DNA of 11,342 nucleotides from CBFCZU01 sp965602635 (lineage in GTDB: Bacteria; Planctomycetota; Phycisphaerae; SM23-33): the NCBI GenBank assembly GCA_965602635.1, contig CBFCZU010000138.1, positions 1 through 11,342 of the forward strand, read 5' to 3'. This document shows, one piece after another, positions 1 to 7,807 of the stretch (positions within the stretch are counted from its first letter, which is position 1; each line of letters starts with the position of its first letter). The notes below the pieces were generated by a model that made no database searches, was not told the DNA's origin, and saw only the letters and a list, made by a program, of their open reading frames with translations. The translations under genes and the position numbers were made by a program.

Positions 1-1
1 T

Positions 2-367
2 CGGAGGAGCTCCCACCCGCCGGATGTGTGCGTGGAAGGCGGAGGGAACAACATAATCGCTCGCGATCAACTGACGGTCACTGTCGGCAACGGAGGCCAG
101 AACCTGCCGTGTGGCGAGATGATCGTACAGAATGGCGCTGACCTGGAGTATTACTTATACACGTACCGCTGTGGTTCGGGATACACGGCCAACTGGTATA
201 GTCAGCAGTGCAAGATCCTGTGGAATAACCTCTTGGACCGGAGAATGACGGGCGGGTTGATACGGCTATCGACACCGGTGAACGGCGGGGATGTGGATCA
301 CGCCAGGAAGACACTGAGCGAGTTTCTGCGGGTGTTGAGTCCGGATCTTGATCATGCCATGAAGTAG
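2..367 (+). CDS. epsI: EpsI-family exosortase-associated protein (DUF3485), 5' truncated by window edge
   Basis: The frame is open to the left edge and ends at TAG 365-367, so only the last 121 codons are seen. Near the left edge it reads HPPDVCVEGGG (His codon 14-16, Cys codon 29-31), matching the HPPxxCxxGxG signature of the EpsI/DUF3485 family. The rest follows the family pattern: a central YYLYTYRCG strand, the WYSQQ segment, then an RRMTGGLIRLSTP strand and a final helix of the form ARKTLSEFLRVLSPDL. EpsI proteins are encoded beside, or fused to, exosortases, the membrane cysteine proteases that process PEP-CTERM proteins. Their exact biochemical role is not settled. Whether this is a stand-alone EpsI or the C-terminal domain of a fused exosortase-EpsI cannot be told here. 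It lies 14 nt upstream of the TPR gene, so the two are almost certainly co-transcribed. The PEP-CTERM genes downstream support the call. Confidence 0.85.
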   Translation, partial: RRSSHPPDVCVEGGGNNIIARDQLTVTVGNGGQNLPCGEMIVQNGADLEYYLYTYRCGSGYTANWYSQQCKILWNNLLDRRMTGGLIRLSTPVNGGDVDHARKTLSEFLRVLSPDLDHAMK

Positions 368-381
368 ACGCGGAGGCCAAA

Positions 382-3300
382 ATGAGCAAGCGGACCGTTA
401 TCGTTGTATGCATTGGGATCGCCCTGTTGGTTTTCTTGGCCATTGGCGGGGGTCTCTGGTGGTGCTATCAGAACAGTGGACACAGGCTGCTGGTGAAGGC
501 GGATGTGGCCCTGCGGGCTAACCGTGCCGAGAAGGCCCTTGGTTTGGCTGGTCGGTATATTGCGGAGCGGCCGAAGGATTGGCAAGGCCACTACGTGCAA
601 GCGCGTGCTTACCTGCAGTCGTCCCGATATGAGGAGGCGAGAAAGTCGCTGGAATCGGCTGCAAGATGTGATCGGGATAAGACGGCCGTGCCGTTGCTGC
701 TGGCCGAGACGTTCCTCGTCCCGGCGAGAAGGAACCTGGCATCCAAGGAATTGCCTGTCCTACGTGAGGCCGTAAACGGCGCGATCAGGGCCCTGGATGT
801 CCTGTCGGCGATAGAGGCAACGGACCCGAAGGACGCCCTGGACATCCTCGAGCGCACAGGACTGCTTCAGAAGGAACTCGCCGACGCCCAGCGGCTGCTG
901 GAGAAGCGACTGGAGGATGAAGCGGACCGGGAACTTGCAGACGCGCAGCGGCTGGAGAATCGGCCGGGGCATGAGGCGGATAGCAGGCCAGCCAGCGAGA
1001 AGAAGCAGGCCAGTGAATCCCTCCGTGAGGAAAGCAGGAAGGCCGCTGCCAAGGCTGAAGCAGCGTATGGAGAAGCGGTGCGCTCGCTGCTGGAGGTAGT
1101 GCGCAAGGACCCGAGCAGGGACAAGGCGGCCACCGCGCTGGTCCGCCTGTGCCTGGACCGGAAGGACAAGAAATCCCTGGCTGCGGCGCGGAAAGCGATC
1201 ATTGGCGTAAAAGACGCCACTCCCGTGGCCGCAACGCTGCTCGTCATGAACGATCTGCGTTCGGTCGTGAGTCGCGACGGGCCGGGCCCGGTGAACCGGA
1301 AGAAGCTCGCGGAGGCCTGCGGGATCCTGGACAAGATATCAGAATCAGAGAAGCATAAGGATAACATCGAGGTCAAGCTGGCGAGGATCGAGCTGGCCAC
1401 GAGGTTGTCGGACCTGCCCAAGGCCAATAGGCTCTGCGAAGAGGTCCTCGCCGCCGACGACAGTAATCCTCAGGCCCGTCTGCACCTCGCTGAGATACTG
1501 ATGCAGCAGGGCCAGCTTGCTGAGGCCGAGAGGAAACTCGCTTCCCTGAGGAAAGATCTGCAGGGATCCCCGTTGGTCCACTTTGCCTACGGCCGGGTCA
1601 GCCTCGCCCTGGGAAAGACAGACCAGGCGAGAGAGGCCCTTCGTGACATGGCCAAGACGGACGCTAACTCACCCGCCGTCAAGGTGATGGAAGCAGGTCT
1701 GGCCCTGGCGCTGAATGACCCGACCATGGGCCTGATCCTGTGCGATCAGGCGTTGCAGGCGGAACCGGGAATGCTCCAGGCGCATCTGACCCGTGGCAGG
1801 GCGCTGACCATGCTGGGCGAGTTTCCCAAGGCGGATGCGGTTCTGTCCGCAATCAGAAAAGAATACCCCAAGTGGCCCCAGGCCCACCTGGCCTACGCCC
1901 AGCTTGCTGACCGGGCGGGCCGGCCGAAGGATGCCCTGTTGGCCGCGCGGGAGGCACTGAAACTGGACCCAAAGAACAGCCAGACGCTAAGACTTGCTGC
2001 GGAGCTAGGATTGAGGTCGGCCACCAACCCGGATCAGGCGCTCAAGGACGCCCAGGCCTTCCACCAGGCGTCTCCGAACAGCCCTGCGGCCCTAAGGATT
2101 CTCGTTCAAGCGGCCGTGCTGGCCCAGAAGACCGACCTGGCTCGGAAAGCCCTGGAGAAGACGGCGGCGGACCATGCCACGGCCCCCGAGATGTTGATGG
2201 CGGTGGCTGACGGATACCGGGTGCTAGACGACCGTTCCCAGATGCTCGCGGCAGCACAGAAGGCGGCCGAGTGCAGCGCCGCCACGGTCGATAGCAAGAC
2301 CGCCGTGGCCAGGGCGCTCATCCTCCTGAATAAGGTGTCCGAGGCGGAGAAATTGCTCGACGATGCCCTGAAGAAGGACCCCACCCAAGCCCGGCTGCAC
2401 TACCAGTTCGGGCAATTGTGCGCGCGCACCGGCCGATTGCTGCCGGCCATCGACCTCTTCCGCGCCGCTGTGAAACTGGACAAGAGCAACGACAACTACG
2501 GCGTTACCCTCGCGCGCGCGTTGCTGGACGCGGGTGACGTAGCAGAATGCCGGAAGGCCCTGGACGCGATGGATACGGCCAGCCCGGAAGCGAACCTCGT
2601 GCGTCTGCAGCTCAAGTTGATCCAGGGTCAGCCGGTCAACATGGACCAGATGCTCCAGCAGGCCCAGCGCGGCGAACGGTCTGCCCTGGCCATTGCCCTG
2701 TCCTGCCTGGCCACCGGGCAATTGCAGAAATGCGTGGACGTTTGCGAGGCCGGGCTCGCCAGTAGCCCTGACAACACCGACCTCCGCCTGCTGCTGGGCC
2801 GTGCGTATATGGCCATGGGCCAGGAGGACAAGGGAATCCAGCAGCTCGAAAAGGCCCTCCAGGACGCCCCTGAGCGCCTCTCGAGGTACCTGGAACTTGC
2901 CGCCGTCCTGAGTCGTCGTGGGGGCCCGGACCAGGCGGCCCAGCGGATGGCGAACATCAGCGACGCTAAGGGCAACCTTGTCAGTAAGGACTACCTTGTC
3001 AGTCTGGCCATCGGCCGCTGGCTTGTTGTGTCGGCCAAGTACGACAAGGCCATCGAGGTGCTGTCCCGCCTGGCCGAGCGGCCGGAAGTGCCCGAGCACG
3101 TCCGCGGCCGCGCGGGCATGCTGTTGGCCGAATCGTACGCGGGCGCCGGCCACATGGACCGTGCGCTGGCGCAGCTCGACCGCCTGTGCGGAATAGTGGC
3201 CTTCCGAAATGAGGCGTTGCTGGGCAAGGCGCGACTACTGGCGAAGATGCGCCAGCCGGATCGCGCCGAGGCGACGTTGGCCGAACTCAGGGAGCTTGCG

Positions 3301-5316
3301 AGAAAAGAAGGTGATAAGGACGCGCCCCTCCTACGCGCGATTGCCGAAGGCTATGCCTCCACCGGTCAGCCTGACAAGGCATTGAACGTTTGCGATGCGG
3401 CCATAGCCGCCATGCTGAATGACTCCAGGAACCACCTCCTCCGGGCCGTGCTGCTGAAGAAAGTGACCGACAGATTTCCGGATGCGATCGCAAGCTATCG
3501 TAAGGCCATCGAATTGCAGCCGAAAAACATATCGCTGTATGAGGCCCTGGCAGAGGCCTTTGCCGCGGAGCAGCGAACGGTGGAGGCGCTGGGGGTGCTG
3601 CAACAGCTTGAGGGCCTCGGACCGGCTGCCGCAACCGTTTCCCTCTATCGCCGCGGGACGATGTTCGCAAGGTGGGGGTTGCACGAGCAGGCCGCAGAGC
3701 ATTTCGGGGCACTGGTCACACTTGGGCACGGCGGCAGCCCCGCGGTCCAGATGGGGCTGGGCCAGGCCTTCGCCGCCCTGGGTCGGAGGGATCAGGCCGT
3801 CGGGCATCTCGAAAGCGTCCCTGTCTACTCCGATTACCACGTGCCCGCCCGGCTGCTGCTGGCTCGCCTCGCACCCACGCCGGAGGGGAGGCTGACGGTG
3901 ATCCGCCAGCTCCGCCTGGCCAAGCCCGGCCTGCCCGACGTGCTCCGCGTAGAAATGGCGGTCCTTATGGAGGCAGGCCGTGCCCCCGAGGCCCTCCAGG
4001 CCTACAAGACCTATACTGACAAGCACATAAAGACCGGCGTCCCCCCCGCCGGACCCGCCCATCTGGCGGTCCAGATCCACTTCGAACGCGGGCACAAGGC
4101 CGCCGCGCGCGATCTGGCTGCGCGGCTGGCCGCAGGAACGGCTCAGGCGAGGTGGCGGAACCTCGCGGTCATGCTCACTATGGACGACGACCCGCATGCC
4201 GCCCTGAAGCTCCTGCCGGACCCGACGAAGGCCGATCCGTTCGGGACGCTCCTGGGCCTGTGCCTTGCCCATCGCACCAATGACCAGGAAGCGGCCAAGA
4301 AGTGGCAGGACAGATTCCTTGAGGTCACCAAGCCGGCCGAGGGGGCCGATCCGTCCGCCAACGCCCCCTACCGGCTCCTGGTGGCCTTGGCCGTCGGCAA
4401 GACCGACGAGGCCAAGACCGCCCTGGCGTCCGTCAAGGGCAAGGGGATCCTGGGCTTCGGTAAAGCGCCTACCATCGAAGCGGCATCGGCCGCAGACCCG
4501 ACCGCCGCTCGCGCCAAAGAGGCTTTAGGCCTGCTGCGGGCCTCCGTCGCCCTCGAAATCGGTCTGCCGTCCATGGCCCACACATGGGCGATGGACCTTC
4601 TCAAGGCAAGGCCAACCTGCCACTGGGCCGCGGCGATCGCAGCCCGGAGTCAGGCGGACCCAGGCCAGCACGAGAAGATTATCAAGTTGCTCCGGCCGAA
4701 GGACTGCGCGGTCGCACACGTCCTCCAGGGCGAACTGTTGATGAGTAAAGCCCAGTTCGCCGACGCTGCCAAGGCGTTTGGCCGGGCGGCCAGATTGGAT
4801 GGCAGTGCCGAGCACCTTCTGAAGCAGGGACTGTGCGAGGAATACGCCGGAAGGCTGGAGGAGGCGCTGAACCTCTACCGTGAGGTGTGGCAGAAGTCCT
4901 CCAATCCGACGGCCGCCAACAACGCGGCCTACCTGACGACGCGCCTCTATTCGAAGGACCCGGCCAGGCTGACCGAGGCAAAGCAACTGGCCGAGAAGGC
5001 CGTCCAGCAGGTCCCCAGGAATGCTTCGTTCCGAGATACGCTGGCCTGGATTCTGTATCTCGAGGGACAGCACGAGCAGGCCTGCATGGAGCTGCGCAAA
5101 GCCGTCGTCGACAGACCGCAATCGCCCGTGGTCCAGTACCATCTGGGCATGGCCGAGTCCGCCTGCGGACGCCCCGACCTGGCCCGGTGGCACCTCTCGG
5201 CCGCCGTGAGTATAGCCGAGAGCCTCCGGTCCGCCGGCAAGCCCGTACCGGCCGAAATCGCCCAGACCGCAAGCCTGTGCCGACAGGCTCTGGCGGCCCT
5301 GGGTCAGCCAAAGTGA
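382..5316 (+). CDS. Giant TPR-repeat protein with N-terminal membrane anchor, exosortase-locus type
   Basis: The protein has 1644 residues. The start ATG has a GGAGG ribosome site (372-376) five bases upstream. Residues about 5-28 form one hydrophobic segment after MSKR, so it is a membrane anchor or uncleaved signal; no lipobox cysteine is evident. Almost all the rest is helical repeats of the TPR type (repeated A.A......A......L...P spacing), interrupted at about residues 150-240 by a charged, Ala/Glu/Arg-rich stretch likely to be a coiled coil. The last repeats (about 1511-1620: NNAAYL, DTLAWILYLEG, YHLGMAESACG) match the C-terminal TPR block common in proteins of PEP-CTERM/exosortase loci, such as the PrsT type. 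It is much longer than the roughly 900 aa usual for PrsT, so I do not give that symbol. The likely role is a periplasmic or envelope scaffold for exopolysaccharide or protein sorting (inference). It sits between EpsI and a lipoprotein in one operon. Confidence 0.88.
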   Translation: MSKRTVIVVCIGIALLVFLAIGGGLWWCYQNSGHRLLVKADVALRANRAEKALGLAGRYIAERPKDWQGHYVQARAYLQSSRYEEARKSLESAARCDRDKTAVPLLLAETFLVPARRNLASKELPVLREAVNGAIRALDVLSAIEATDPKDALDILERTGLLQKELADAQRLLEKRLEDEADRELADAQRLENRPGHEADSRPASEKKQASESLREESRKAAAKAEAAYGEAVRSLLEVVRKDPSRDKAATALVRLCLDRKDKKSLAAARKAIIGVKDATPVAATLLVMNDLRSVVSRDGPGPVNRKKLAEACGILDKISESEKHKDNIEVKLARIELATRLSDLPKANRLCEEVLAADDSNPQARLHLAEILMQQGQLAEAERKLASLRKDLQGSPLVHFAYGRVSLALGKTDQAREALRDMAKTDANSPAVKVMEAGLALALNDPTMGLILCDQALQAEPGMLQAHLTRGRALTMLGEFPKADAVLSAIRKEYPKWPQAHLAYAQLADRAGRPKDALLAAREALKLDPKNSQTLRLAAELGLRSATNPDQALKDAQAFHQASPNSPAALRILVQAAVLAQKTDLARKALEKTAADHATAPEMLMAVADGYRVLDDRSQMLAAAQKAAECSAATVDSKTAVARALILLNKVSEAEKLLDDALKKDPTQARLHYQFGQLCARTGRLLPAIDLFRAAVKLDKSNDNYGVTLARALLDAGDVAECRKALDAMDTASPEANLVRLQLKLIQGQPVNMDQMLQQAQRGERSALAIALSCLATGQLQKCVDVCEAGLASSPDNTDLRLLLGRAYMAMGQEDKGIQQLEKALQDAPERLSRYLELAAVLSRRGGPDQAAQRMANISDAKGNLVSKDYLVSLAIGRWLVVSAKYDKAIEVLSRLAERPEVPEHVRGRAGMLLAESYAGAGHMDRALAQLDRLCGIVAFRNEALLGKARLLAKMRQPDRAEATLAELRELARKEGDKDAPLLRAIAEGYASTGQPDKALNVCDAAIAAMLNDSRNHLLRAVLLKKVTDRFPDAIASYRKAIELQPKNISLYEALAEAFAAEQRTVEALGVLQQLEGLGPAAATVSLYRRGTMFARWGLHEQAAEHFGALVTLGHGGSPAVQMGLGQAFAALGRRDQAVGHLESVPVYSDYHVPARLLLARLAPTPEGRLTVIRQLRLAKPGLPDVLRVEMAVLMEAGRAPEALQAYKTYTDKHIKTGVPPAGPAHLAVQIHFERGHKAAARDLAARLAAGTAQARWRNLAVMLTMDDDPHAALKLLPDPTKADPFGTLLGLCLAHRTNDQEAAKKWQDRFLEVTKPAEGADPSANAPYRLLVALAVGKTDEAKTALASVKGKGILGFGKAPTIEAASAADPTAARAKEALGLLRASVALEIGLPSMAHTWAMDLLKARPTCHWAAAIAARSQADPGQHEKIIKLLRPKDCAVAHVLQGELLMSKAQFADAAKAFGRAARLDGSAEHLLKQGLCEEYAGRLEEALNLYREVWQKSSNPTAANNAAYLTTRLYSKDPARLTEAKQLAEKAVQQVPRNASFRDTLAWILYLEGQHEQACMELRKAVVDRPQSPVVQYHLGMAESACGRPDLARWHLSAAVSIAESLRSAGKPVPAEIAQTASLCRQALAALGQPK
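874..984 (+). repeat. Tandem in-gene duplication in the TPR protein's coiled-coil region
   Basis: Residues 165-183 begin ELADAQRLLEKR and are followed directly by residues 184-201, which begin ELADAQRLENR. Both copies end in a similar (D/H)EAD segment. At DNA level the first 24 nt differ mainly at third codon positions and the copies diverge later. This points to an old 57-nt duplication that lengthened the helix and has since been maintained under coding selection. Confidence 0.6.
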
Positions 5317-5333
5317 AGCCCTTCGCCCCTCAA

Positions 5334-5338
5334 AGGAG
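5334..5338 (+). promoter_or_regulatory. Ribosome binding site that decides the lipoprotein start
   Basis: AGGAG lies 1 nt before an in-frame ATG at 5340 and 10 nt before the ATG at 5349. One base is too short for initiation, so the second ATG is preferred. This also gives a clean lipoprotein signal peptide. Confidence 0.6.
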
Positions 5339-5348
5339 AATGGCGAAC

Positions 5349-5861
5349 ATGAGCAGTGACACGCGCCTTGCCTTCGCAGTCGGCTGGGCCCTGCTGGCCT
5401 TCTGCTCTTGCGGCTGCCGTGAAAAGACAACCACCTCCCGCCCGGCTGCCGGAGAGGACGACCGCTTCCTCAGGTCCCAGCTCGTCGGTCGCTGGCAGAG
5501 GGCCTGGGACTTCGGCCCGGTCGTTTACGAGCGCGTCCTGGCCGCAGACGGCTCCCTTGTCATGCGGGAAAAGCGGAGGACCGATCCCCCCGCGACGGGC
5601 ACGTCTGCTTCCACGGCGCCCCGCCCGGTCGCACGGGCAGAGCAGGAACACCCCAAGTACCCCGGCGAATACACGGTGGCGGAGGAGCTATCCGGCACCT
5701 GGTCCGTGAAGGACCGGCAGGTCACTTACCGGGTCGTCCTGCCCAACGGCGATCCCCTTACGATGCGGTACGACATAGAACGCATTACGGCTACAGAACT
5801 TGTGGAAATCTCCTCGGGCCTTTCAGGCAAGAGCGAGTTCCGCTTCCGGCGCAGAAGCTGA
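5349..5861 (+). CDS. Small secreted lipoprotein with lipocalin-like pattern
   Basis: The protein has 170 residues. The N-terminus (MSSDTR, then a hydrophobic run to about residue 20) ends in a cysteine cluster, Cys19, Cys21 and Cys23. The most plausible lipidated residue is Cys21 (FCSC) or Cys23 (SCGC), followed by a polar linker. The mature part has LVGRWQR near its start, then ADGSLVM, and later LSGTWSVKDRQVTYRV. This L.G.W...DG....GTW pattern is seen in many small lipocalin-like or DUF lipoproteins that form a beta-barrel. No specific family is recognised and no catalytic residues are apparent. The gene starts 32 nt after the TPR stop, so it is the third gene of the EpsI-TPR operon and probably a membrane-attached accessory of the sorting or EPS apparatus (inference). 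An ATG at 5340 would add three residues. The frame is open far upstream inside the TPR gene, but that part is a shadow. Confidence 0.75.
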   Translation: MSSDTRLAFAVGWALLAFCSCGCREKTTTSRPAAGEDDRFLRSQLVGRWQRAWDFGPVVYERVLAADGSLVMREKRRTDPPATGTSASTAPRPVARAEQEHPKYPGEYTVAEELSGTWSVKDRQVTYRVVLPNGDPLTMRYDIERITATELVEISSGLSGKSEFRFRRRS

Positions 5862-5907
5862 GCTGCCGCCCCGCCAGCGCAGTTTTCCGTCTTTTTCGGC
5901 CTTTTTC
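5862..5907 (+). terminator. Possible weak intrinsic terminator after the lipoprotein gene
   Basis: A short GC stem (CTGC at about 5863, GCAG at about 5880) is followed by TTTT, then two TTTTT runs at 5892-5896 and 5902-5906. The stem is only four to five pairs, so termination here is uncertain. A new promoter starts immediately after it, which makes a transcript boundary plausible. Confidence 0.25.
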
Positions 5908-5910
5908 CTC

Positions 5911-5938
5911 TTGACGGTTTAGCCCAGGGCCGTATAAT
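5911..5938 (+). promoter_or_regulatory. Near-consensus sigma-70 promoter
   Basis: TTGACG (5911-5916) is followed after 16 nt by a perfect TATAAT (5933-5938). Transcription should start near 5945. It stands in an AT-richer gap between the lipoprotein gene and the first PEP-CTERM gene and is the best promoter in the window. It implies that the PEP-CTERM genes are transcribed separately from the EpsI-TPR operon. Confidence 0.75.
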
Positions 5939-5944
5939 GACAGC

Positions 5945-6316
5945 TTGATTTGATGAATGGTCCGCTTTCCTGAGGGGGAAAGCCGTTCGCTTCCTGGAAC
6001 CTTGCGGTTGGGGTTTGCCCAGCCCGCGTGACGGAAGCAGGACGGCCATTCCACGAAGATCCGTCACTGTGGTTGGCTGCTTTGGTGAGTGCAGGCGCTC
6101 GTGTGTGCTGTCGCGTTGAGGGCGCCGTGCTTCCCACACTCGCCAGGGGGCGACCAAGGTGTAGATCTTCCCCGGCGGGTAGACGTGATGCCGGGTAGGC
6201 AAGCGCCCCGAGGGGCGCAAGGGCAAGACGGGCAATTCTGCCCGCACGCGGGCACATGGCGGGCCCGTGAACAACCAAGGATGTAGCTTGGCAGGGCGAA
6301 GCGAGGGAGGACGAGA
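5945..6316 (+). promoter_or_regulatory. Long hairpin-rich 5' leader of the PEP-CTERM genes
   Basis: About 370 nt lie between the predicted transcription start and ATG 6317, with no supported gene. Complementary segments seen: GAATGG-T-CCG (5955-5964) with CGGCCATTC (6043-6051), enclosing CTTTCC/GGAAAG (5965-5970/5977-5982) and GCTTCC/GGAAGC (5989-5994/6033-6038). Next come GGTGAGTG/CACTCGCC (6084-6091/6137-6144, one G-U), CCCGGC/GCCGGG (6171-6176/6190-6195), the hairpin GCGCCCCGAGGGGCGC (6203-6218), CGGGCA-ATTC-TGCCCG (6229-6244) and CACG-C-GGGC/GCCCGTG (6245-6253/6263-6269). The first block looks like a closed multi-branch domain. I could not match it to a known riboswitch by its conserved core. 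It may be a cis-regulatory RNA, or simply a structured leader that stabilises the mRNA. Confidence 0.4.
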
Positions 6317-6904
6317 ATGAACAGGCAGGCAATTATCGTTGGGGTCGCCAGCATACTTATGTTGACAAGCGGGGCATTTGCCTTGACGGACGTAGGGGAC
6401 CCCATAGACATAGCGAGCTGGGGACAGCGGTTCATAGAATCGGGCGTAGGCGCTTTCGACCACTTTCAGTTGAAATTCATAGACCCCATTCCTGGGTCCG
6501 CCGGCTTCCGGGGCCCGGGTATCGGCAACTTCAGCCAAAGCGGATGGGACAGCACAATATCCGCGAACGGGGAGTTCATTGTTGCTGATGGGACGCCTTC
6601 GCAGAGCTACATGCAGTTCGATCTATATTTCGAGGGCGCAAAGGCAACGCCGTTAACATTCTACTTTCAGGCATGGTTGGAGGATACCAAGCTGGAAGAA
6701 GCGAAGGCGTATTGGAGTGGCGGTGGTTGGTCTTTCACACTCTCCACTGAGTGGAACGCGCCACCAATGACGCAGGCCTCTATTGTGATGACGGAGGCCG
6801 CCGTTCCTATTCCCGAGCCGTTCACGATGGTGACGGCCTTCCTGGCCATCGGGAGCTTCGGGATGTACGTGCGGAAACACTCACGAAAACACGCGGGCCG
6901 GTGA
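6317..6904 (+). CDS. Secreted PEP-CTERM sorting-domain protein 1
   Basis: The protein has 195 residues. The start is fixed by GGGAGG (6305-6310) six bases upstream. Residues 1-22 form a Sec signal peptide (MNRQ, hydrophobic core, AFA cleavage). The mature part (about 23-163) is rich in aromatic residues, Gly and Ser, with alternating strands and no recognised enzyme motif; it is probably a beta-sandwich. The C-terminus is a PEP-CTERM signal: PEP at 166-168, then FTMVTAFLAIGSFGMY as a membrane-spanning segment, then a basic tail (RKHSRKHAGR). Exosortases recognise such tails, cleave near the PEP motif and release the protein to the surface or matrix. It is the first gene after the promoter and leader and is 33 nt from the next PEP-CTERM gene, so the two form an operon. 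The body has no family I can name. Confidence 0.85.
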   Translation: MNRQAIIVGVASILMLTSGAFALTDVGDPIDIASWGQRFIESGVGAFDHFQLKFIDPIPGSAGFRGPGIGNFSQSGWDSTISANGEFIVADGTPSQSYMQFDLYFEGAKATPLTFYFQAWLEDTKLEEAKAYWSGGGWSFTLSTEWNAPPMTQASIVMTEAAVPIPEPFTMVTAFLAIGSFGMYVRKHSRKHAGR

Positions 6905-6937
6905 GACAGGCGGCCAGCAAGCCGGAAGAGAAAAAGA

Positions 6938-7669
6938 ATGGAATCGGCAATGAAACGGCAAACCGTTGCGACAGTACTCGGGATTGTCCTGACCGTCTTG
7001 GCGGGTGCTGGCTCAGCCCGCGCGGAGAGCTTCTACGTCGAGACCTTCGAGACGGGTAATGCGGGCTGGATAGTCTCGACGGAGAGTGGCTTTTCGCCTG
7101 CCGACTGGGATCCGGCCGGGCACATTACGGCCACGATTGGCTCGGATCCCGTGCGCAAACTCCAGGCCGGAGTCGCCGCCCTGTACGAGGGCCTGGATAG
7201 GGCCGCGCTGTTCGCCACGGACATGATGATAACCGGCGACATCGACAATGCCGACCAGGGCTACGTGCGGTTCTATGTCGCCCGCGGAGGCGAGTATTTC
7301 GTCACAACGGGAGATGCTTCGTGGACGCCTGCCGCGACCGCCGGCTGGCAGAGCTTCCAGGTGGCGCTGGTTGAAGCGAACTTCGAGCGCTGGGGCGGAG
7401 GAGCCTCCGTTCCCCTTGTCGATGCCCTCAACGCCCCCGAGGAGATCGGCCTGCTGTTGACCGGGGCCAGCCTCGAGAGCGTGGGCTTTACCGGTGCAGG
7501 CGGGGCCTCGATCAGCATCGACAACTTCGACGCCGTGCCGGTGCCGGAGCCGTTTACGGTGGTTACGGCCTTCCTGGCCGTTAGCAGCTTCGGGCTGTAC
7601 GTCCGAAGGCATACGCGAAATAGCAAATTCAGAAAGGAGGTGCCCGACAGGAATGCCAGGACGGCGTGA
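6938..7669 (+). CDS. Secreted PEP-CTERM sorting-domain protein 2, possible laminin-B-like body
   Basis: The protein has 243 residues. ATG 6938 is preceded by GGAAGAG (6924-6930) at seven bases. ATG 6950 (MKRQTVAT) is an alternative that gives an even more typical signal peptide but lies 19 bases from that site. The signal peptide ends at SARA before ESFYVETFE. The body starts with a FETGNAGW segment and ends with a SISIDNFDAV strand just before the sorting signal. This arrangement is common in jelly-roll or laminin-B-like PEP-CTERM proteins that bind carbohydrate or matrix; the family call is inference. PEP is at 203-205, then FTVVTAFLAVSSFGLY and RRHTRN. Unlike its neighbours it has about 15 further residues (KFRKEVPDRNARTA) after the basic cluster, which is unusual because PEP-CTERM signals normally end at the arginines. 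Confidence 0.83.
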   Translation: MESAMKRQTVATVLGIVLTVLAGAGSARAESFYVETFETGNAGWIVSTESGFSPADWDPAGHITATIGSDPVRKLQAGVAALYEGLDRAALFATDMMITGDIDNADQGYVRFYVARGGEYFVTTGDASWTPAATAGWQSFQVALVEANFERWGGGASVPLVDALNAPEEIGLLLTGASLESVGFTGAGGASISIDNFDAVPVPEPFTVVTAFLAVSSFGLYVRRHTRNSKFRKEVPDRNARTA

Positions 7670-7747
7670 ACCCCGCCGAAGAGGCCGGGGACTGATGAAA
7701 ATGTGAATGCCCTGACTGGGCGATTTGAGGAAGAAGGAAACAGTTTC

Positions 7748-7780
7748 GCAGGCACCCCGTGGGAACGGGAAAGGCCCTGC
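7748..7780 (+). other. Two-tier hairpin between PEP-CTERM genes 2 and 3
   Basis: GCAGG (7748-7752) pairs with CCTGC (7776-7780), and inside it CCCGT (7756-7760) pairs with ACGGG (7765-7769). It lies in the 138-nt gap before PEP-CTERM gene 3, just after a small GAAAC-A-GTTTC palindrome (7737-7747). There is no T-tract, so it is not a standard terminator. An mRNA-processing or stability element would fit the position. No promoter is evident in this gap. Confidence 0.35.
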
Positions 7781-7791
7781 AAGGTTAAGAG

Positions 7792-7799
7792 AAAAGGAG
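7792..7799 (+). promoter_or_regulatory. Ribosome binding site that decides the start of PEP-CTERM gene 3
   Basis: AAAAGGAG sits eight bases before ATG 7808. The frame is open from an earlier start at 7703, but that would put 35 charged residues before the signal peptide, so 7808 is chosen. Confidence 0.8.
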
Positions 7800-7807
7800 A
7801 GCAAGTC

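Noticed and set aside
2224..3153. 309-codon minus-strand frame inside the TPR gene (and similar ones at 3331-4272 and 4525-5430)
   Set aside because: They are antisense shadows of a continuous repeat-rich coding region and have no domain signature.
4887..5348. Long N-terminal extension of the lipoprotein frame
   Set aside because: It overlaps the TPR coding region in another frame. The signal peptide and ribosome site put the start at 5349.
6089..6286. Small GTG-started frame in the leader of the PEP-CTERM operon
   Set aside because: It has no ribosome site and overlaps several hairpins; its amino-acid make-up is typical of a random GC-rich frame.
5945..6316. Cobalamin, cyclic-di-GMP (GEMM), TPP, glycine or glutamine riboswitch, or SRP RNA (GGAAGCAGG resemblance)
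   Set aside because: The conserved core sequences of these families were looked for by eye and are absent; only short chance resemblances were found.
7703..7807. Upstream start for PEP-CTERM protein 3
   Set aside because: It would bury the signal peptide behind 35 charged residues; the strong AAAAGGAG favours ATG 7808.
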